DNA of 64,000 nucleotides from Tricholoma matsutake (GCA_026075535.2 AP026544.2:1922001-1986000); one strand, 5' to 3'; shown: positions 23,200 through 35,530, numbered from the stretch's first letter. A program made the numbers and translations. Notes: a model not told the origin generated them from the letters alone.

Positions 23200-25449
23200 C
23201 TATTCCTTTCTCCCTCGCTTGGCATCACCTCTGTCCTCAGAAGTTCCCACTCTTTTCTTAGGATTTGGCTGAGGTGTGGTACTTCTGGAAAGTGGTCCAG
23301 CTGGACCAGGTGTAAGTCCATGAGGGGATCGGCGCAACTGTGCCGAGGAAGGGGAGCTAGGCGAGGGTGACAATGGTGATGGAGGTGGGGGGGTTGTACT
23401 TGGTATTATGGATGGACCTGATGGAAGTAATCATGGGGATTGATGGAGGGTAACTGCTGATGCTGGTGTGGCCGCAGACATGGCCGATGCCGAAGTTGGT
23501 GTGGCCACCTCGGGCCTGGGGAGTGAAGTCAGGGTGAAGAGGGGAGGGAGAGGGGCCAGTGACGTTGGCTGCTGCGCTGTTTCTTGAGAGTCTTGGGGCA
23601 TGGCAGGAATGATGTGAATCAGGGGAGGATGTTTGGGGCTGCCTCTTCCCTCCTCGAGTATGGCTGCTTCCTCCTCAACCTCCATGTCCTTCTTTGATTC
23701 CATCTCCGTGCCCTCATCATGCTTCTCCTTGCCATTCTCCTTGACCTCAATTTCCTTGACAGAGTCCATTCCTTGCATAAACCCAGCATCGGCATTGGTA
23801 TTGGCATCAGGATCCGGAATGGGTTCAAAGGTTTCCCCCCTGACTGATTCCCTCTCGAGGCGAGTCACCTGCTCTGAGTTTTGGCCATTGTACAGCACAA
23901 TGGCTTGTGCACCGTCCTGCCACCCAAGGTACTCTTTGAGGTCTGCCATCCTCCTCATCAGCAAGGCAACCCTGTCCCATAACCCTCATAAGGGTTCTTG
24001 GACTCTGGCTTCAATCCACTCACCTTGCTCAACAATCAGAGACTCAAAGTTTTGTTCCACTTGTTCAATGTGTGCTTTGAACCTTCGTTCGAGTTGTTCC
24101 AAGCGGTCGGCCAATCTTGTGTACAGGTTGGCAGTGGGAGCGGGAACGGGAGCGGGCGCAGGTGTGGGCACGGGCACGTACACAGTTGGCTCATCGTCAG
24201 GATCGGCCATGTGAACATCAACGTCCACAGCTGTTGGCATATGTATTAGATAGTGGTTTTGTCATGATATGGAAGAACTCACCTTTTGATTTGCCCTTTT
24301 CTTTTTGTGTGAAATGGCGAGGCGATTCCTCGCCACTATGTCCACTGGAGAATCACGTTCTCTTCATTTTTCTTCTTGATTCTTTTTTTGTTTTCTTTCT
24401 TGAGACTCGATCCTCATCCTCTGGATCGCATTGAACCTTGCCATGCCCACAGTAGTAGCATGCTGTTTTTCCATTTACCTGCTCCCAACACTCACACTTA
24501 AGCCTTACACATTGTGCACATGGCATCGTCCTGAGAGTCCCTCGCAGGGGTGCTCGTGCTCTTGCTGTGGTGTCCCGCTTGTGCCTCTTCCTGGAATTGG
24601 TAGCAGTGTTGCTCTCCTCTATCTTGTCTTCTCCACTATCGGACTCCTCAGCTGCTTCTTCATTCCAGAATTGGTAGTGGTGTCGCTCTCCTCTATCTCG
24701 TCTTCTCCACTATTGGACTCCTCAGCTGCTTCTTCATTCTGGAATTCATCGTCCGATCCACTGCTACTCTCCACCACTCGCGACCTGGGTGTCACTGTGA
24801 TGGCTGGCACCTTTGGTCGTGATTGGTGCTGGGCAGGAGCTGGATGTCTTGATCCAGAAGCTACTGGTTGGGCCCCCATGTTGGCTGCTGGTGGTGGTGC
24901 CGATGCTGATGCTGTTGCCGGTGCTGGTGTCACTTTTGCACTCTTTCCCAGGGCTGGCCTTTGTTTCCTCATGACAATTGTCCTTGATGCCATCTCTCCT
25001 CTCTGTTCTGCTGCCATACCAGATGTTACCGCTGTTGCCATTGCCGTTGCCAGTTTTCCAGCCGTTGCTGCCACTGCTACCCCTTCCACTGCTGTTGCCA
25101 CTTCGGTCACACCTTTTTTCTCATTGAAGCTCTTCATTGCCCTCCGTTGACCTTCAATGAAACCTTCATCCCCTGTCTTGTCCAAATTGAACCAAGCCAC
25201 CACAAATCCCCGCAAGAACACATCAGCCTCAAAGACTTCCTGAACATCGGCTGTGAGATTCTGCTTTCTCCACCCAAATAATGTTTTCTGCAGGATGTTA
25301 GTGCATGGTTGGTTTGATATTACATATCCGCTCACAAGCTCCACCTTTTTTTCCTTCATCACAGCCTTGATGTTTTTTTTCATGAATTCCTTGGTGAATC
25401 GCTTGCTCGATCTGGCTGATGTGGCCAAGTACTTGTTCATGTGTGACAT
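23200..25449 (-). pseudogene. KDZ-borne Cys-cluster and coiled-coil protein
   Basis: Read right to left: LVSGYVISNQPCTNILQKTL and FLRGFVVAWFNLDKTGDEGF (about 25350-25160), then an Ala/Pro-rich linker and an acidic Ser segment. The frame shifts at a 74 bp tandem duplication (24594-24741), then MPCAQCVRLKCECWEQVN and ACYYCGHGKVQCDPEDED (about 24530-24410) give a zinc-cluster-like Cys pattern. After an in-frame TGA and a GT-AG intron near 24285-24235 it continues with VDVDVHMADPDDEP, a coiled coil (ADRLEQLERRFKAHIEQVEQ), TGA after ARVQEPL (23989), an acidic part, TGA after TLHQSP (23431) and a basic tail ending TAG at 23200. Known agaricomycete proteins of this layout exist, but the function is not established; DNA binding is an inference. 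Confidence 0.55.
24594..24741. repeat. 74 bp tandem duplication causing a frameshift
   Basis: Two adjacent copies of about 74 bp (24594-24667 and 24668-24741), each with CTCTCCTCTATC and GGACTCCTCAGCTGCTTCTT. As 74 is not a multiple of 3, the downstream Cys-cluster frame is shifted relative to the upstream part. Confidence 0.8.
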
Positions 25450-25639
25450 TCATGTTGGATGAATTGGCTGCGGGTGCAGGTGCGGGGTCGGGTTGGATGG
25501 ATGATGCTGATCGATGGATGTTGATAAGAAAAAAAGTGAAAAGATGAAAATCAACAGTCACGTGTTGTTGATTGATATGTACTGGTGATTAAACAGTGTT
25601 TGTTGATATCACCCTGTTATCATCTGCGTTATCTATACC

Positions 25640-26387
25640 ATGAGTGATCAGCAAAGCAACACTTATATTCTTGATGGATATGTCGCTATCCAAGGTGACA
25701 ATGGGCAGCACTATCTTGTGCCCCCTTTTATGATTCCAGCTACGCAACAAGCAATGGAGGCATATTGCAAGAAGGTTGAATTTGATGTACACATGGCAGA
25801 TGGGGGGGTAAAATTTTCTTTTTTTCAAAGTGTCATTATATCCTTGGGCCGATGTCAGGCTGTTGGCCGATGCCATCTATGGCCAATGCTGTGCCTTGAC
25901 CAATGCTGTGTGTTGGCCGATGCCGTCTGTTGGCCGATGCCTTCTCTGGGCTCCTGCTGGCTTATCTATCCATCCCTCTCACTGATGAATTTATAGTCCA
26001 GAAACATGAGGAGTACACCATCCTACGTAGTGGCCCAGAATATGCTACAGCTACTGGCCAATCCAGTAAGTGCCATGTCCTCATTTGCATGACTGTTAGT
26101 TAATCCTGTTGCAGACTTTGACAGACAGGGAGCTGTTGGGCTGCCATGCCGAAGTGACAGCCCTGCAAAACAAGCTTGGCACCTCTTACAAGGATGCCAG
26201 CCATCGTCTCTACATGGCTGAGGTTGAGATGCTGGAACAGCAAGATATCATGTTATGCACATATGCGACTTTGAAGAAGAGGATGGAATGTGATATGACA
26301 TCATTCAAACAGCAATTGTCAAACATTCCACTCAAATCATCGTCCCATGACGAGAACATGGCCGATCCTGCCAATTCTCAGAATTAG
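25640..26387 (+). CDS. KDZ-borne small coiled-coil protein
   Basis: Three or more exons on +: 25640-25809 (MSDQQSNTYILDGYVAIQGD, FMIPATQQAMEAYCKKVEFD), an intron loaded with GGCCGATGCC repeats, an exon near 25980-26065 (EYTILRSGPEYATATGQSS), then 26115-26387 (LTDRELLGCHAEVTALQNKL, SYKDASHRLYMAEVEMLEQQ) ending TAG. It is divergent from the Cys-cluster gene. I recall similar proteins next to KDZ transposases but know no function. No in-frame TGA is seen in this gene. Confidence 0.6.
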
Positions 26388-26596
26388 GTTGTATCAACAT
26401 TGTTATATTAAGGTAGAATGAACACTGTTGTTTAGTTGGTTTTGTGATTTATATGCCCAATTCCATATGAAAGATATTGGATTCCTACTGCACATATATG
26501 CCGATGCCACCACCATTGCCGCTGCCATTGCTGTTGCCATTTACTGTGTACAACACTACCTCGTAGGTCACTGATCTGGCTATTAACATTCCCCAT

Positions 26597-26747
26597 AGTA
26601 AATAACAAGCCAGAATACTAACACTGTATCTATTTGATAGTAGTACATATTATACTTATTATGAGAGCATTCTACGGGCCCCCACAAACTCGTATCATTC
26701 AGTACAATGTATACGTTCTATATACCATATTACTCAGTACAGTGTAG
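26597..26747 (-). repeat. KDZ right terminal inverted repeat
   Basis: Inverted partner of 13741-13890, ending CAGTACAGTGTAG on the + strand. Confidence 0.9.
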
Positions 26748-26764
26748 CTTCCCTATCTGGGAAA

Positions 26765-27048
26765 AGCCCAACATCTCGAGGGTCCTTCCTGATATCAAGA
26801 AGCGTACTGGCTATGATCTTCCTTACCACACTGTTCATCGTCGTTTTCAAGGCACATCTTGCCCTCCATGCAAAGCTCACCGTGATCAGCAACTGCTCTC
26901 ACCAGAAGCTGAAAGGGTTCTCATTGATTGGATCATTTTCCTCTCTGACACATCACATCCCCTCACCAAACAGACTGTTCGAAAGAAGGCCAAGGCACTC
27001 TGTGGGAAGAAACCCAGTCAATCCTGGATTTCTGGTTTCCTTGAATGA
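26765..27048 (+). pseudogene. Fragment of pogo/Tan1-type transposase (CENP-B-type HTH)
   Basis: A frame reads GYDLPYHTVHRRFQGTS, AHRDQQLLSPEAERVLIDWI and SDTSHPLTKQTVRKKAKALC, then KPSQSWISGFLE. This is the HTH_psq tail plus the HTH_CENPB/Tc5 DNA-binding part of pogo-like transposases. A stop follows immediately; I see no DDE domain downstream. The N-terminal side is lost at the KDZ border at 26747. Confidence 0.65.
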
Positions 27049-27522
27049 TGGCCGCAGATCTGTCTTTTGTCAACTCACTTCCTTCCTCTGCACTGCCACA
27101 TACTACATCGTTGTTGCCCCCCTGGCCTGTTCATTACTATACACCATTTTCTTAATGATCCTTAATCTTTCAGTGTATATACCATTAATCATATGTACTT
27201 CTGTATATAGCTGTTCACATAATATTACACTCTACATGCACTCTTGAAAGCAGGAGAAACTCATGTGAACATGTGCCAAAGCGGAGATGAAACCAGTAGG
27301 TGACACACTGTGACAAAAGTTTTGCAACTCCCTGTTTTTGGGATCTGGCCATCCGGCTTCCTTCCAAGAGGATTCCACAACATCTTATCAAGAAACTGAT
27401 ATTATAAGCACTTAGCTGAGATACTAGTCTACTAAATCCTCTAGTCTGATTAAAGAAAGGTGAAGCCGATGTGTTATAATCGTCCATTTGCTCAAAATTT
27501 TGCAACTCCCAGTTTGTGATAG
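27049..27522. other. Non-coding remains beside pogo fragment
   Basis: Two direct copies of TTTTGCAACTCCC (near 27320 and 27497) and no supported coding frame. Confidence 0.4.
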
Positions 27523-28483
27523 TACAGCTATTTGCAGAACAGTAGGCCCTTTCGCAAAACACTTGTTTATACCCTTTGTTTGGTCCCATCAGTGATGGTA
27601 CCCAGGCTGCTCAGTGCTGACCAAGATCGATAACAATCATCTGTCCGATATGCCTCCTTGAAATCCATCCCTCATGAGATGACACATCTCTACTGATATA
27701 AAAAAAATAGCATTGCGGCTAGCCGTTGTTCGAGGGTACAGGTATAAGAAGATTCATGGTGGTGCAACCTCAGGTCCACGATACCAAGGGATGTCATATT
27801 GGTCTGGCTGCCAATCCTTGCTGAACATGAGTCCAGCAACACTTGCAACTCAACCTCGAGGGTCATATCTGAAAGTGTTGTAGTCTTTGGGATGTTCTCG
27901 TCAAGCCATGAGGAAGTAGCCAGTGTATGATTATGGATTTTGGTGGACTTTTTAAAGGACCAGACTGAGCATGGACCAAGAGCATTTGTTCATAGATCAG
28001 GTCATATCCTTTCTCATTTTGCTCATCGATGTCAACAGCGAGCAAGAGTGCTATGTTTGTGCTATGTATACCTCGGATGGGTCATAGATTAGATTGAATG
28101 ATTACTATCAGCACTGAGTGGCCTGGGTACTGTGGCAAAAGCATGACTGGTAGTTATGGTTTTGTCACACATTCAATTCGGACAGGAGGGATGTGATATA
28201 ATGAAACTGGATTCTGAATCGTAAACTACAAGTACATAGAATATTTATACTGTAGGATAAATAGGGGTTCATAGGATAAATATAACACAGGAGCTCAAGG
28301 GTGAAGGCAGTACCATAGCCAAAGAAATGGTGGGTAAGGGGGGTGATAAAATAAATAAGAAACACTGTCCATTTTACAGTTGGTTAGGGTTGAGTCTGTC
28401 ACAGGTACCATCACTGATGGGACTAAACAAAGGGTATAAACAAGTGTTTTGTGAAAGGGCCTATCATTCTGCAAATAGCTGTA
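27523..28483. mobile_element. ~960 bp element with 80 bp terminal inverted repeats
   Basis: 27523-27602 (TACAGCTATTTGCAG onward to CAGTGATGGTACC) matches the reverse complement of 28404-28483 with few differences. The interior has short - strand frames that look partly coding (FSKDWQPDQYDIPWYRG near 27800, GYDLIYEQMLLVHAQSGPLK near 27990), but I cannot name them. No target duplication was identified. Confidence 0.65.
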
Positions 28484-29933
28484 AGAGAGAGATGATGGAT
28501 GCGCTCACCAACACATTCATCCTCACCCACCCCAAGCTCAGCCTTTTCCAGCCCCAGCATGTACATGTATGATTCTTGAACACTGGGCACTGACTGGCTT
28601 TTTCTTTTTTGTCTCGCTGCCTGGGCAGCGAGAAGAGTGTCATGCTTAGCTTGGCATGCCTATGAGTGAGTATCTGGGGGCACTGCGCTCATGTGCACTG
28701 CTGGCATCATGGCAGTTTGGTGACACTTGGCTACCTGGTATCCCATTACAATCTAAAGGTTGCATTGCAACTCTGTTTGGTGAGTTTACATCACCCATTG
28801 TCAGCATCTCATTACAAATTACATAAGCAAACAGTTGTCGCTCACCACCCTTTATTACTGCCACCACATTGCACTTTTGACACATTTAAGTCCAGAGGAT
28901 TATAGGGTAGATTCAAATGGTCAACTCCCTGCAAAATGAATTCTTCTTCCCCATTGAGGGAAAAGTTCCACAAAATTAGATTTTAAGTAGTCTTTGAATT
29001 CATCCAGTTTGAAAATTTGGTTTTCCAATCACTCTACAGAGGCAAATAGCAAAAAAAGAACTAAAAATCAGAAAGAATTGATAGATCCTTTTCCTCATAA
29101 GTTGTATGGTTAGAAACATATGAATTGGGCAGGGAATTCTTCACAATTGGCCACCCATGAATTATTGTGTTTTGCATGTGACTTTGCCAAAGCAACACAT
29201 TTCCAAGCTCGAACTTTGGATTGCCATATCTCAACAACCCCTGCACCAAATCACTTCAAACTCGAAATCTAGGCCATTCAATGCACTTCCTAAACACCCA
29301 CCAACTTACAGCCCACAATTTTGCATTTTCAATAAGTCAAATTTTCGGTGGGTGGGGAGGGAGCATGGAGCATCGAAGGACTCTAGCACATGCAAGGCTG
29401 CTAGGAATGCTTTGGGATTTTTTGGGTATGTTCTTTAGTATATCCTCTAGGTGCTCACATCTATTCAACCAATACAGTCTTTCTTTTGGGCCCCAACACC
29501 CCATATCAAAACTGAGCCCCATCTTCTTATCTCACACACATGTTGCACTGCCCACATGCCTTCTTACACTCATGGAGCTGACACAGATCATATTCAGAGG
29601 AGGACATACTTATTTCAGTATGAACAACACTGAGTTCGAGTCAGGGGGGGGGGGGTGGCTTTCATTGGCAGGTTACTAGGATAAAACATTGTACATAGGT
29701 TGTTACTTGTTACTTGCTTGATATCCACCTATGCTAACTAGAGCTAAGGACATGCCTTGATGGACCAATATTAATGGCACATCTTCCACAGATGGCACAT
29801 AAATATGTTGAAGGTGAAGATGTAGGTATTATGAATGCTTGGTTGCGGGTGCATAAAAAACCCTGTGGGAAAAGCTACGGGCCAGCCACAAAACAATAAG
29901 GTGATTATAAAAGCAGGAATTAAGGATTAAGGG
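28484..29933. other. Intergenic, no gene seen
   Basis: Several short overlapping frames but none with a recognisable domain. A G run at 29645-29655. Probably decayed repeat DNA next to the 3' end of the LINE. Confidence 0.4.
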
Positions 29934-31720
29934 TTAAAGATTGCAGTCTCTCACAACTTTCCTCATCAAATCGCCATATATACGAGATGTGAGTTGTTTT
30001 GCAGTGAGATGCCAGTCGGCATGTAGTGAATGAATGAATTTCTCACATGTCAGAGCACTTTCGAATGCGCTTGTGGGCATGAATCATTCAAGTGATGGTA
30101 TGTGTCCTAGGTAAAATTGAGTGTAATGCAATGGCCAAGTTAATGAACAGTCTGTGAAGATGGACTTAGCTGCCATCAGCATTGCCATCTTTTCTGCCTC
30201 ATTGAGTTTGGTGTCATTGATTTTCTCAGCAGTTCTTTTGGACAGGGATTTCACGTATTCTTCTCATAATGTCTTCCATGTTGGACACTGTACAAAAATG
30301 TGGTGAGGATCTTTGATGGCTTCACATCTGTTATGGCACAGATCATTCTTTTGAAGTTTCTTGTCGCATAATCCAGCTGCTGTTGCCAGCTGACCCGAGC
30401 GAGCATATAATTGTATGGTTGCCATGTACACCAATAGTGCTCTTGTATAAGGTTGTGATGGGGGTGCCCATTGTTCATAGTATTGTTTGGGCATTCGAAG
30501 AGATCTTGTCGTCACAAATTTGTTACATGTCATCCTGATAAGAGCTTGGTCAGTATATTCCCAAGGATTTGCTTCTATCCAGCCATCAGTATTGGTGTAA
30601 AGTGTAAATTCATCCATGAAGAATGTCGCATTTGGGGCCATTAGCAATGTTGACTTATGCCTTTGAGCTTTTGTTGCATAGTGGTCTGCTTCTCCATTAA
30701 TTTGCAAGGATATGTCATTGGTTTGTGAGTGACCTTGGGTGTATATGACCAATGTGTTTCTGGTTTTGAGGTTAGCAAAGATCCATCTATACAGAGATCA
30801 GCCATTCATTCTTCATAGCTTGGGAGTTATGTCAAGAACTGATTTTGAGTCCATGATAATCCTTTCAGAGTTAAGATGGTCAGTGTAGATCTGATTTGTG
30901 CATGTATCATTCCCATGGTCCTGTGCGAGTAATGTTGATACAACTAGGCCCATCAGTTCTCCATGTAGGATAGAGTTTGAGTGATCCTTGAGGCTGAGAC
31001 TGTGATAGGGCCTGTGATAACACATGTCACCAATTTATGATTGAATAGACTGGCTGATGCAGGCACCATGGAGCCATCTGAAGCCCATGTGATCATTCCA
31101 TCATCCGTCAAGGATGAGCTAGGCAGTTTCTGTAAGTTTGAGGTGGCTTTGATGAAGCACTCAGCTTGTTGTTGTCTATCCCGGCAGGATAGGCTTAAAT
31201 CTGTTTCACCATTGAAAAACCATTGTAACTTGAGTTGTGACACCCAGTCTCTCAGTGTTTGCCAGTGCTCGATGGCTCTTCCAGCATTACATGCTGAGAA
31301 AGGAAACATGGAGTCTGTGCCCCTGTACTGCCAGTTGCCAATGTCCAAAAGGACGCGAATACCTTTCCTGTGGAGTGATTGCCATGCGTTACCATTTTGC
31401 ATCATGTTAAGGTGTTGGCCAGCAATCTTGGCTGTATGCATAATGCTGATGTGACCCTTGAGCAAATGGGAATGATCAGTTCTGCATAGTGAGAGAGCAG
31501 TGGGAAGAGATTTCATAACTCATTGTGCAATGATCCAAGCCGCCGGTATTTTCCTGTAGTATTGAACAAATTCTCTTGACATCCCACGGCCATCCAGGGG
31601 GTAGCAGCAATTGTTGATACTACATGTCCAGTCTGCTAAGGTGATGTGGGCCATGTGTCAAAATGATGGAATATGATGATTAAGGTTGCGCACTAGTCCA
31701 TCTACAGCTATTGATGCGTT
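29934..31720 (-). pseudogene. LINE RNase H and C-terminal zinc-knuckle region
   Basis: GMITWASDGSMVPASASL starts RNase H (Asp), and VIYTQGHSQTNDISLQINGE followed by ADHYA ends it. A C-terminal part has LCHNRCEAIKDPHHIFVQCP (Cys/His knuckle), then TGA after TWKTL, EEYVKSLSKRTAEKINDTKL, another TGA after GHIPSLE, and FMPTSAFESALTCEKFIHSL to a TAA at 29934. Both TGAs have open frame on both sides. Confidence 0.75.
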
Positions 31721-31819
31721 CATCCTTGCAATACTAGGGACTTTGAAGCTGTGATTTGCAATGGGCAGTGTTAGGATTTTGGAATTGAACTGGAAAGGAA
31801 ATTGGAGAATTTTGTGTAC

Positions 31820-33120
31820 TCAACCTGCTAATAGATGATCTAATTCTTCCGCATCCTGTTGTTTGATGGGTTGGAGAGTCAGGTACACTCTGATCTTGGA
31901 CATGATGCACTGCATTGCTATTTTTCGGAGCACTGTAATCGGAAGGCATAATGCAAATCTGGGAAAGGAAAAGTTGTGAATTATGTCATGAATTTGAGAG
32001 AATTGCACACCGGGGTCATCCACAGTTGTTCTCAGGAATGTGATTGCACCCTTGCATGTTTCGACTGGGTGAAATGTCATTTTGAGAGGTTGTTTTGTGT
32101 TTTGTGGTGATATCGATGGAATGGTGATCTGTTTAGGGCAGTTTGTGACATTTTGTACCACTATCTCAGTCTTGCTCCATTGTGTTTGCCAGCCATATGC
32201 AAATTGAAAGCGGTCCATCTCATAAGTGTAGCCTTGGAGTGTTGACAGTTTTGTGGCAAAAAGTAGTGAGTCATCCATTGCCTCAACCATGTCAACTGTA
32301 GCCAATATGTCATCATCTGGGAGGTGAGGGTCTCCATCCAGTGACGATATAGATTTGATTTGGAGGGAGCCAGGATTGTTCTGAGCAAGGTCAATGAGAT
32401 ATTGATGGCCCAAGCTTGTTGTCAAGGTTGATTTTATTGGTGATAGGGGACCACCTTGTTTTGTTAACCCATGGATTACAATTTGATGGGTCGGACCATA
32501 TGCAGTGCGAATTGAGCAGTTTACCAAAGCTTGGGCAGCCTTGTCAAGATTGATGATTGTTGAAGGTAGTCCATATGCTCTTATTGCATCATAAAAACCC
32601 TCTGGTAAGAGATAATCGAAGCCTTTCATTTGATCTCATTTGACGGTGTTTTGGTTTGCCTTGCCCAGCATTGCACTGATGAAAGATAGCTTATCAGGTC
32701 CCATGTTTGTACCCCTTGTTGAGCTGCTACTTGAGTTTCAGGAATCAGACCAGTCTTAGCAGCATAAGGTGTGAGAAGGTAGTTTAGCCAAGCAAGGGGA
32801 GAGTTAGCCAGATAATTTGACAGCATTAGTCCACGTGTATTCAGAAGGTCAGACTGCAAACCATGCTTGTGAAGCATAGATAGCCATGTGTCTGTTAAAG
32901 CTCCAGGAAATCTAGAATGTTTGCAGATATAGTTGTGTAGATCCAGGACCATATGAAGACCATTATCAGATAATGCCTTAACACACCATTTCTCCCAACC
33001 GTCAGGCCCAGGGGATGGTCTTGGGTTGCCTTTGCATAATAAAGCATGGAAGTCCATGATCGAGGCTTTCCTTGGCCATGCAAAGGGTTCTTTGTCAAGG
33101 CGCTGTCAAGTTTCCATTAC
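31820..33120 (-). pseudogene. LINE reverse transcriptase domain
   Basis: GNPRPSPGPDGWEKWCVKAL (RT block 1), RGLMLSNYLANSPLAWLNYL, TGLIPETQVAAQQGVQTWDL, then in a shifted frame MKGFDYLLPEGFYDAIRAYG, IHGLTKQGGPLSPIKSTLTT and MVEAMDDSLLFA, where the two Asp of the catalytic box are intact. TGAs stand before QRLDKEPFAWP (near 33104) and before DQMKGFDYL (near 32637). At least one frameshift near 32640. Confidence 0.8.
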
Positions 33121-33762
33121 CGATTGTGTCTTGAGCCATGGTTTAGCCATCTCAGGTGGGTCAGAGCGTTTGTATAAGTCAGTGAAATAGTTGCACATTG
33201 CATCCTTGACGCCCTTTGGGTCCGAAATTAGCACATTAGGATCATCCCGAGCTTGCACCACCAGCAGAGGGCCAATAAATTCTTCTCAGACCAGGAGTTT
33301 TTTGGCTGAAGCACCATGCAGAGTTGCCAACAGTAACTTTGTGTCTTTAGAATGCTTTTGATCATAGGCTTCCTTCATCTGTTCCCTGTATCTTTCTTTG
33401 TAGAGTTGTCACCAAAGTGCTATGAGGAACTCTTGAGTTGATGGGTAATCATCATGCCTGCAGTTATATAGCCTAGTGGAGATGTGCCAAGTGTCTCCCT
33501 TGCTGAAGGCATGGAATGCGATGGTATAGCAAGCTTAGCTACTAACATGTGACTAGCTATGGGTATATCTACTAGATCACGTGGCCACCCTGGAGTGGGC
33601 ATCCCTGACCACTCCACTAGTTTGTGTAGCCAAGAAAACTCGTGATGTGTGTGAGACATAGGGTGTATCTGGTGTCTTGAGGAGCCTGAGTGCACCGCCA
33701 ATGTGGTGTATTTCAGCAGTCAACTTTTGGATAGCTGGTGAGTGGAGCTTCCTAAAGTGGCC

Positions 33763-35271
33763 TCACGTTCTTTGATGTACCCAACCAAACACTGCAATTG
33801 CTGTGTCATTCAGAATTGTTGTCAAGTCTTCGTATTGAGCTAGGAAGGATGCATCGTCAACCACTGGTCTGTTAGCCATATCCCATAATAAGATCAGCTT
33901 GTCAGTTTCTTCCATATATCGGGTGAAAAGATGTTTATCCTTCTTCAATGGGTATTTGACATGTGGAGGTAGAGAGACACTCAGGTTGGTGTTGAGGGTT
34001 GCCTCAGTTTGATCTGGGTTGGAGGTCACTATTCTAGCAAAGATTGGCTGGTGGTTTGAAGGGATGAATTCTTCTTTTCCGTTAGCTACAGAGATGTCCG
34101 CATCAAGAAGTCTATCAGCTGACATGAGAACTCTGTCAATGATACTCCCACCAGAGTCAATGCTACAGCAGGTCCAGTCATATTTAAGGTCTGTCTGCCT
34201 CAGTAGCCATAGATCTTGACCCTTGGTGTCTGCCAGAAACTTGAGTAGTTGAGGTTGTCCATCCCTTTGAGGAGATGCTCTTTCTGAAGATAGTAAGGTG
34301 GCATTAAGATCCCCAGCTATGGTCCAGCCTCCAGGAGCCTCATTACATATCCTAGTCAATAGTGGCCAGAATCTCATCGGAATAGCATCCAGTCCAGGGT
34401 CCCATGGGGCATATGATCCAACAAAGCAATGTTTGAAGCCTCTACCATTAGTCAAGGGTAAGAAAAGGTCCAGTGTGACCAGTTGGCTGTTCACTGCATC
34501 ATTGTGGATTTGGACACATTGAAGTACTTAGATATCGCGTCTTATGCCTATGGCCACTCCCCATTTATGACCACATCATGTACCAGTTCATTGGACACCA
34601 GTAGCCTCATGTATAGCATAATCCAAATAGGGTAGATCATTCGTAACTTTGCTCCCAGTTTTAGTCTCCAAGATGACAAAAGCATGGGGTTGCCTAGCCA
34701 TGATAACATTGTTGACACTCTGAATTTTAAGTCCATGGGCTGAGCCATAGCCATTAGTATTTATAGCCAAGACATTGAAGGAGTTTGTAGGTGTAAGAAA
34801 GGCCTGGGTATACAAAGTGAAACATGATAGCAAGATTATGATGTAGATAATATGAGACCATAGCCCGAAGTATAAGTGAGACCATGTGCAAGCTCTAGAT
34901 GCTCTCCATCCTGCCCATCTACTGTTACTGCCAGTGGGGCCTTTGGTGCCAGATAAGATGTTGTTCAGGGGGTTGAGTTTTACAGGGCGTTTTAGAGTTT
35001 CATTCTGGACCATTAAGCCAGAGGAGACCCGAGAGCAGCATACCACAGTGCCAGCCTGTTTGACTTCCATATTAAGAGCTTTGTCAACCTGTTCATCATC
35101 ATCATCATCACTTGAGGCAAGGTCCATCTTGGTTTGAGATGTTTCAGATCATTTACGACTTGTTAGCATTTGTGGCAAAGCAGAATTCTTGTTTTTCTTG
35201 GTTGGCATTTGTGGGTTGGTCATGTGAGGAGGATCTTCCCTAGTGTGTTTCTTGGCTGGTGTAGCCTCAGG
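33763..35271 (-). pseudogene. LINE apurinic-type endonuclease (EEP) domain
   Basis: After an acidic/basic linker, FNVLAINTNGYGSAHGLKIQ and HAFVILETKTGSKVTNDLPY begin an exonuclease-endonuclease-phosphatase fold (Glu in LET). GGWTIAGDLNATLLSSERAS (GDLN), SIIDRVLMSADRLLDADI (DRV) and EEFIPSNHQPIFARI (SNHQP) complete it. In-frame TGA occurs at about 35150, 34588 and 34579, plus a TAA near 34530; the TGA positions are Arg in related elements as I recall them. The domain would nick target DNA for target-primed reverse transcription. Confidence 0.75.
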
Positions 35272-35294
35272 CTGTAATTTACCCTCCCCCACCT

Positions 35295-35430
35295 ATTCCG
35301 GTTGGAGTCCAATTATTCCAGTTGGAGTCCAGTTATTCTGGTTGGAGTCCAGTTATTCCGGTCAGAGTCCAGTTATTCCAGTTGGAGTCCAGTTATTCCG
35401 ATTGGAGTCCAGTTATTCCGGTTATTGCAA
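35295..35430. repeat. Subterminal ~20 bp tandem repeat
   Basis: About seven copies of GTTGGAGTCCAGTTATTCCG with single-base variants. A shorter inverted set lies at 47560-47765. It is part of the terminal region of family T copy 1. Confidence 0.85.
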
Positions 35431-35530
35431 CCAGGTTCTGGTTACTCCAGATCCTCAACTTAGAGTATATACCCTAATGGATAGTCAAATTTCAGGTCTT
35501 GAGTTGTCAAAGTGCCTACAAAATATATTT

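Larger units (their letters stand above)
13741..26747 (-). mobile_element. 13 kb KDZ (Kyakuja-Dileera-Zisupton) transposon carrying five genes
   Basis: Bounded by near-identical terminal inverted repeats of about 150 bp (13741-13890 and 26597-26747) that begin CTACACTGTAC. Inside are the KDZ transposase (16265-20052, -), a gene on its 3' side (14478-16199, -) and three genes on its 5' side (20604-23139 +, 23200-25449 -, 25640-26387 +). Every gene is multi-exon. GGCAATGGC/GGCATCGGC-type hexamer repeats occur in introns and spacers throughout. No clean target duplication was found. KDZ elements are known to be large, multi-gene and expanded in agaricomycetes. Confidence 0.85.
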
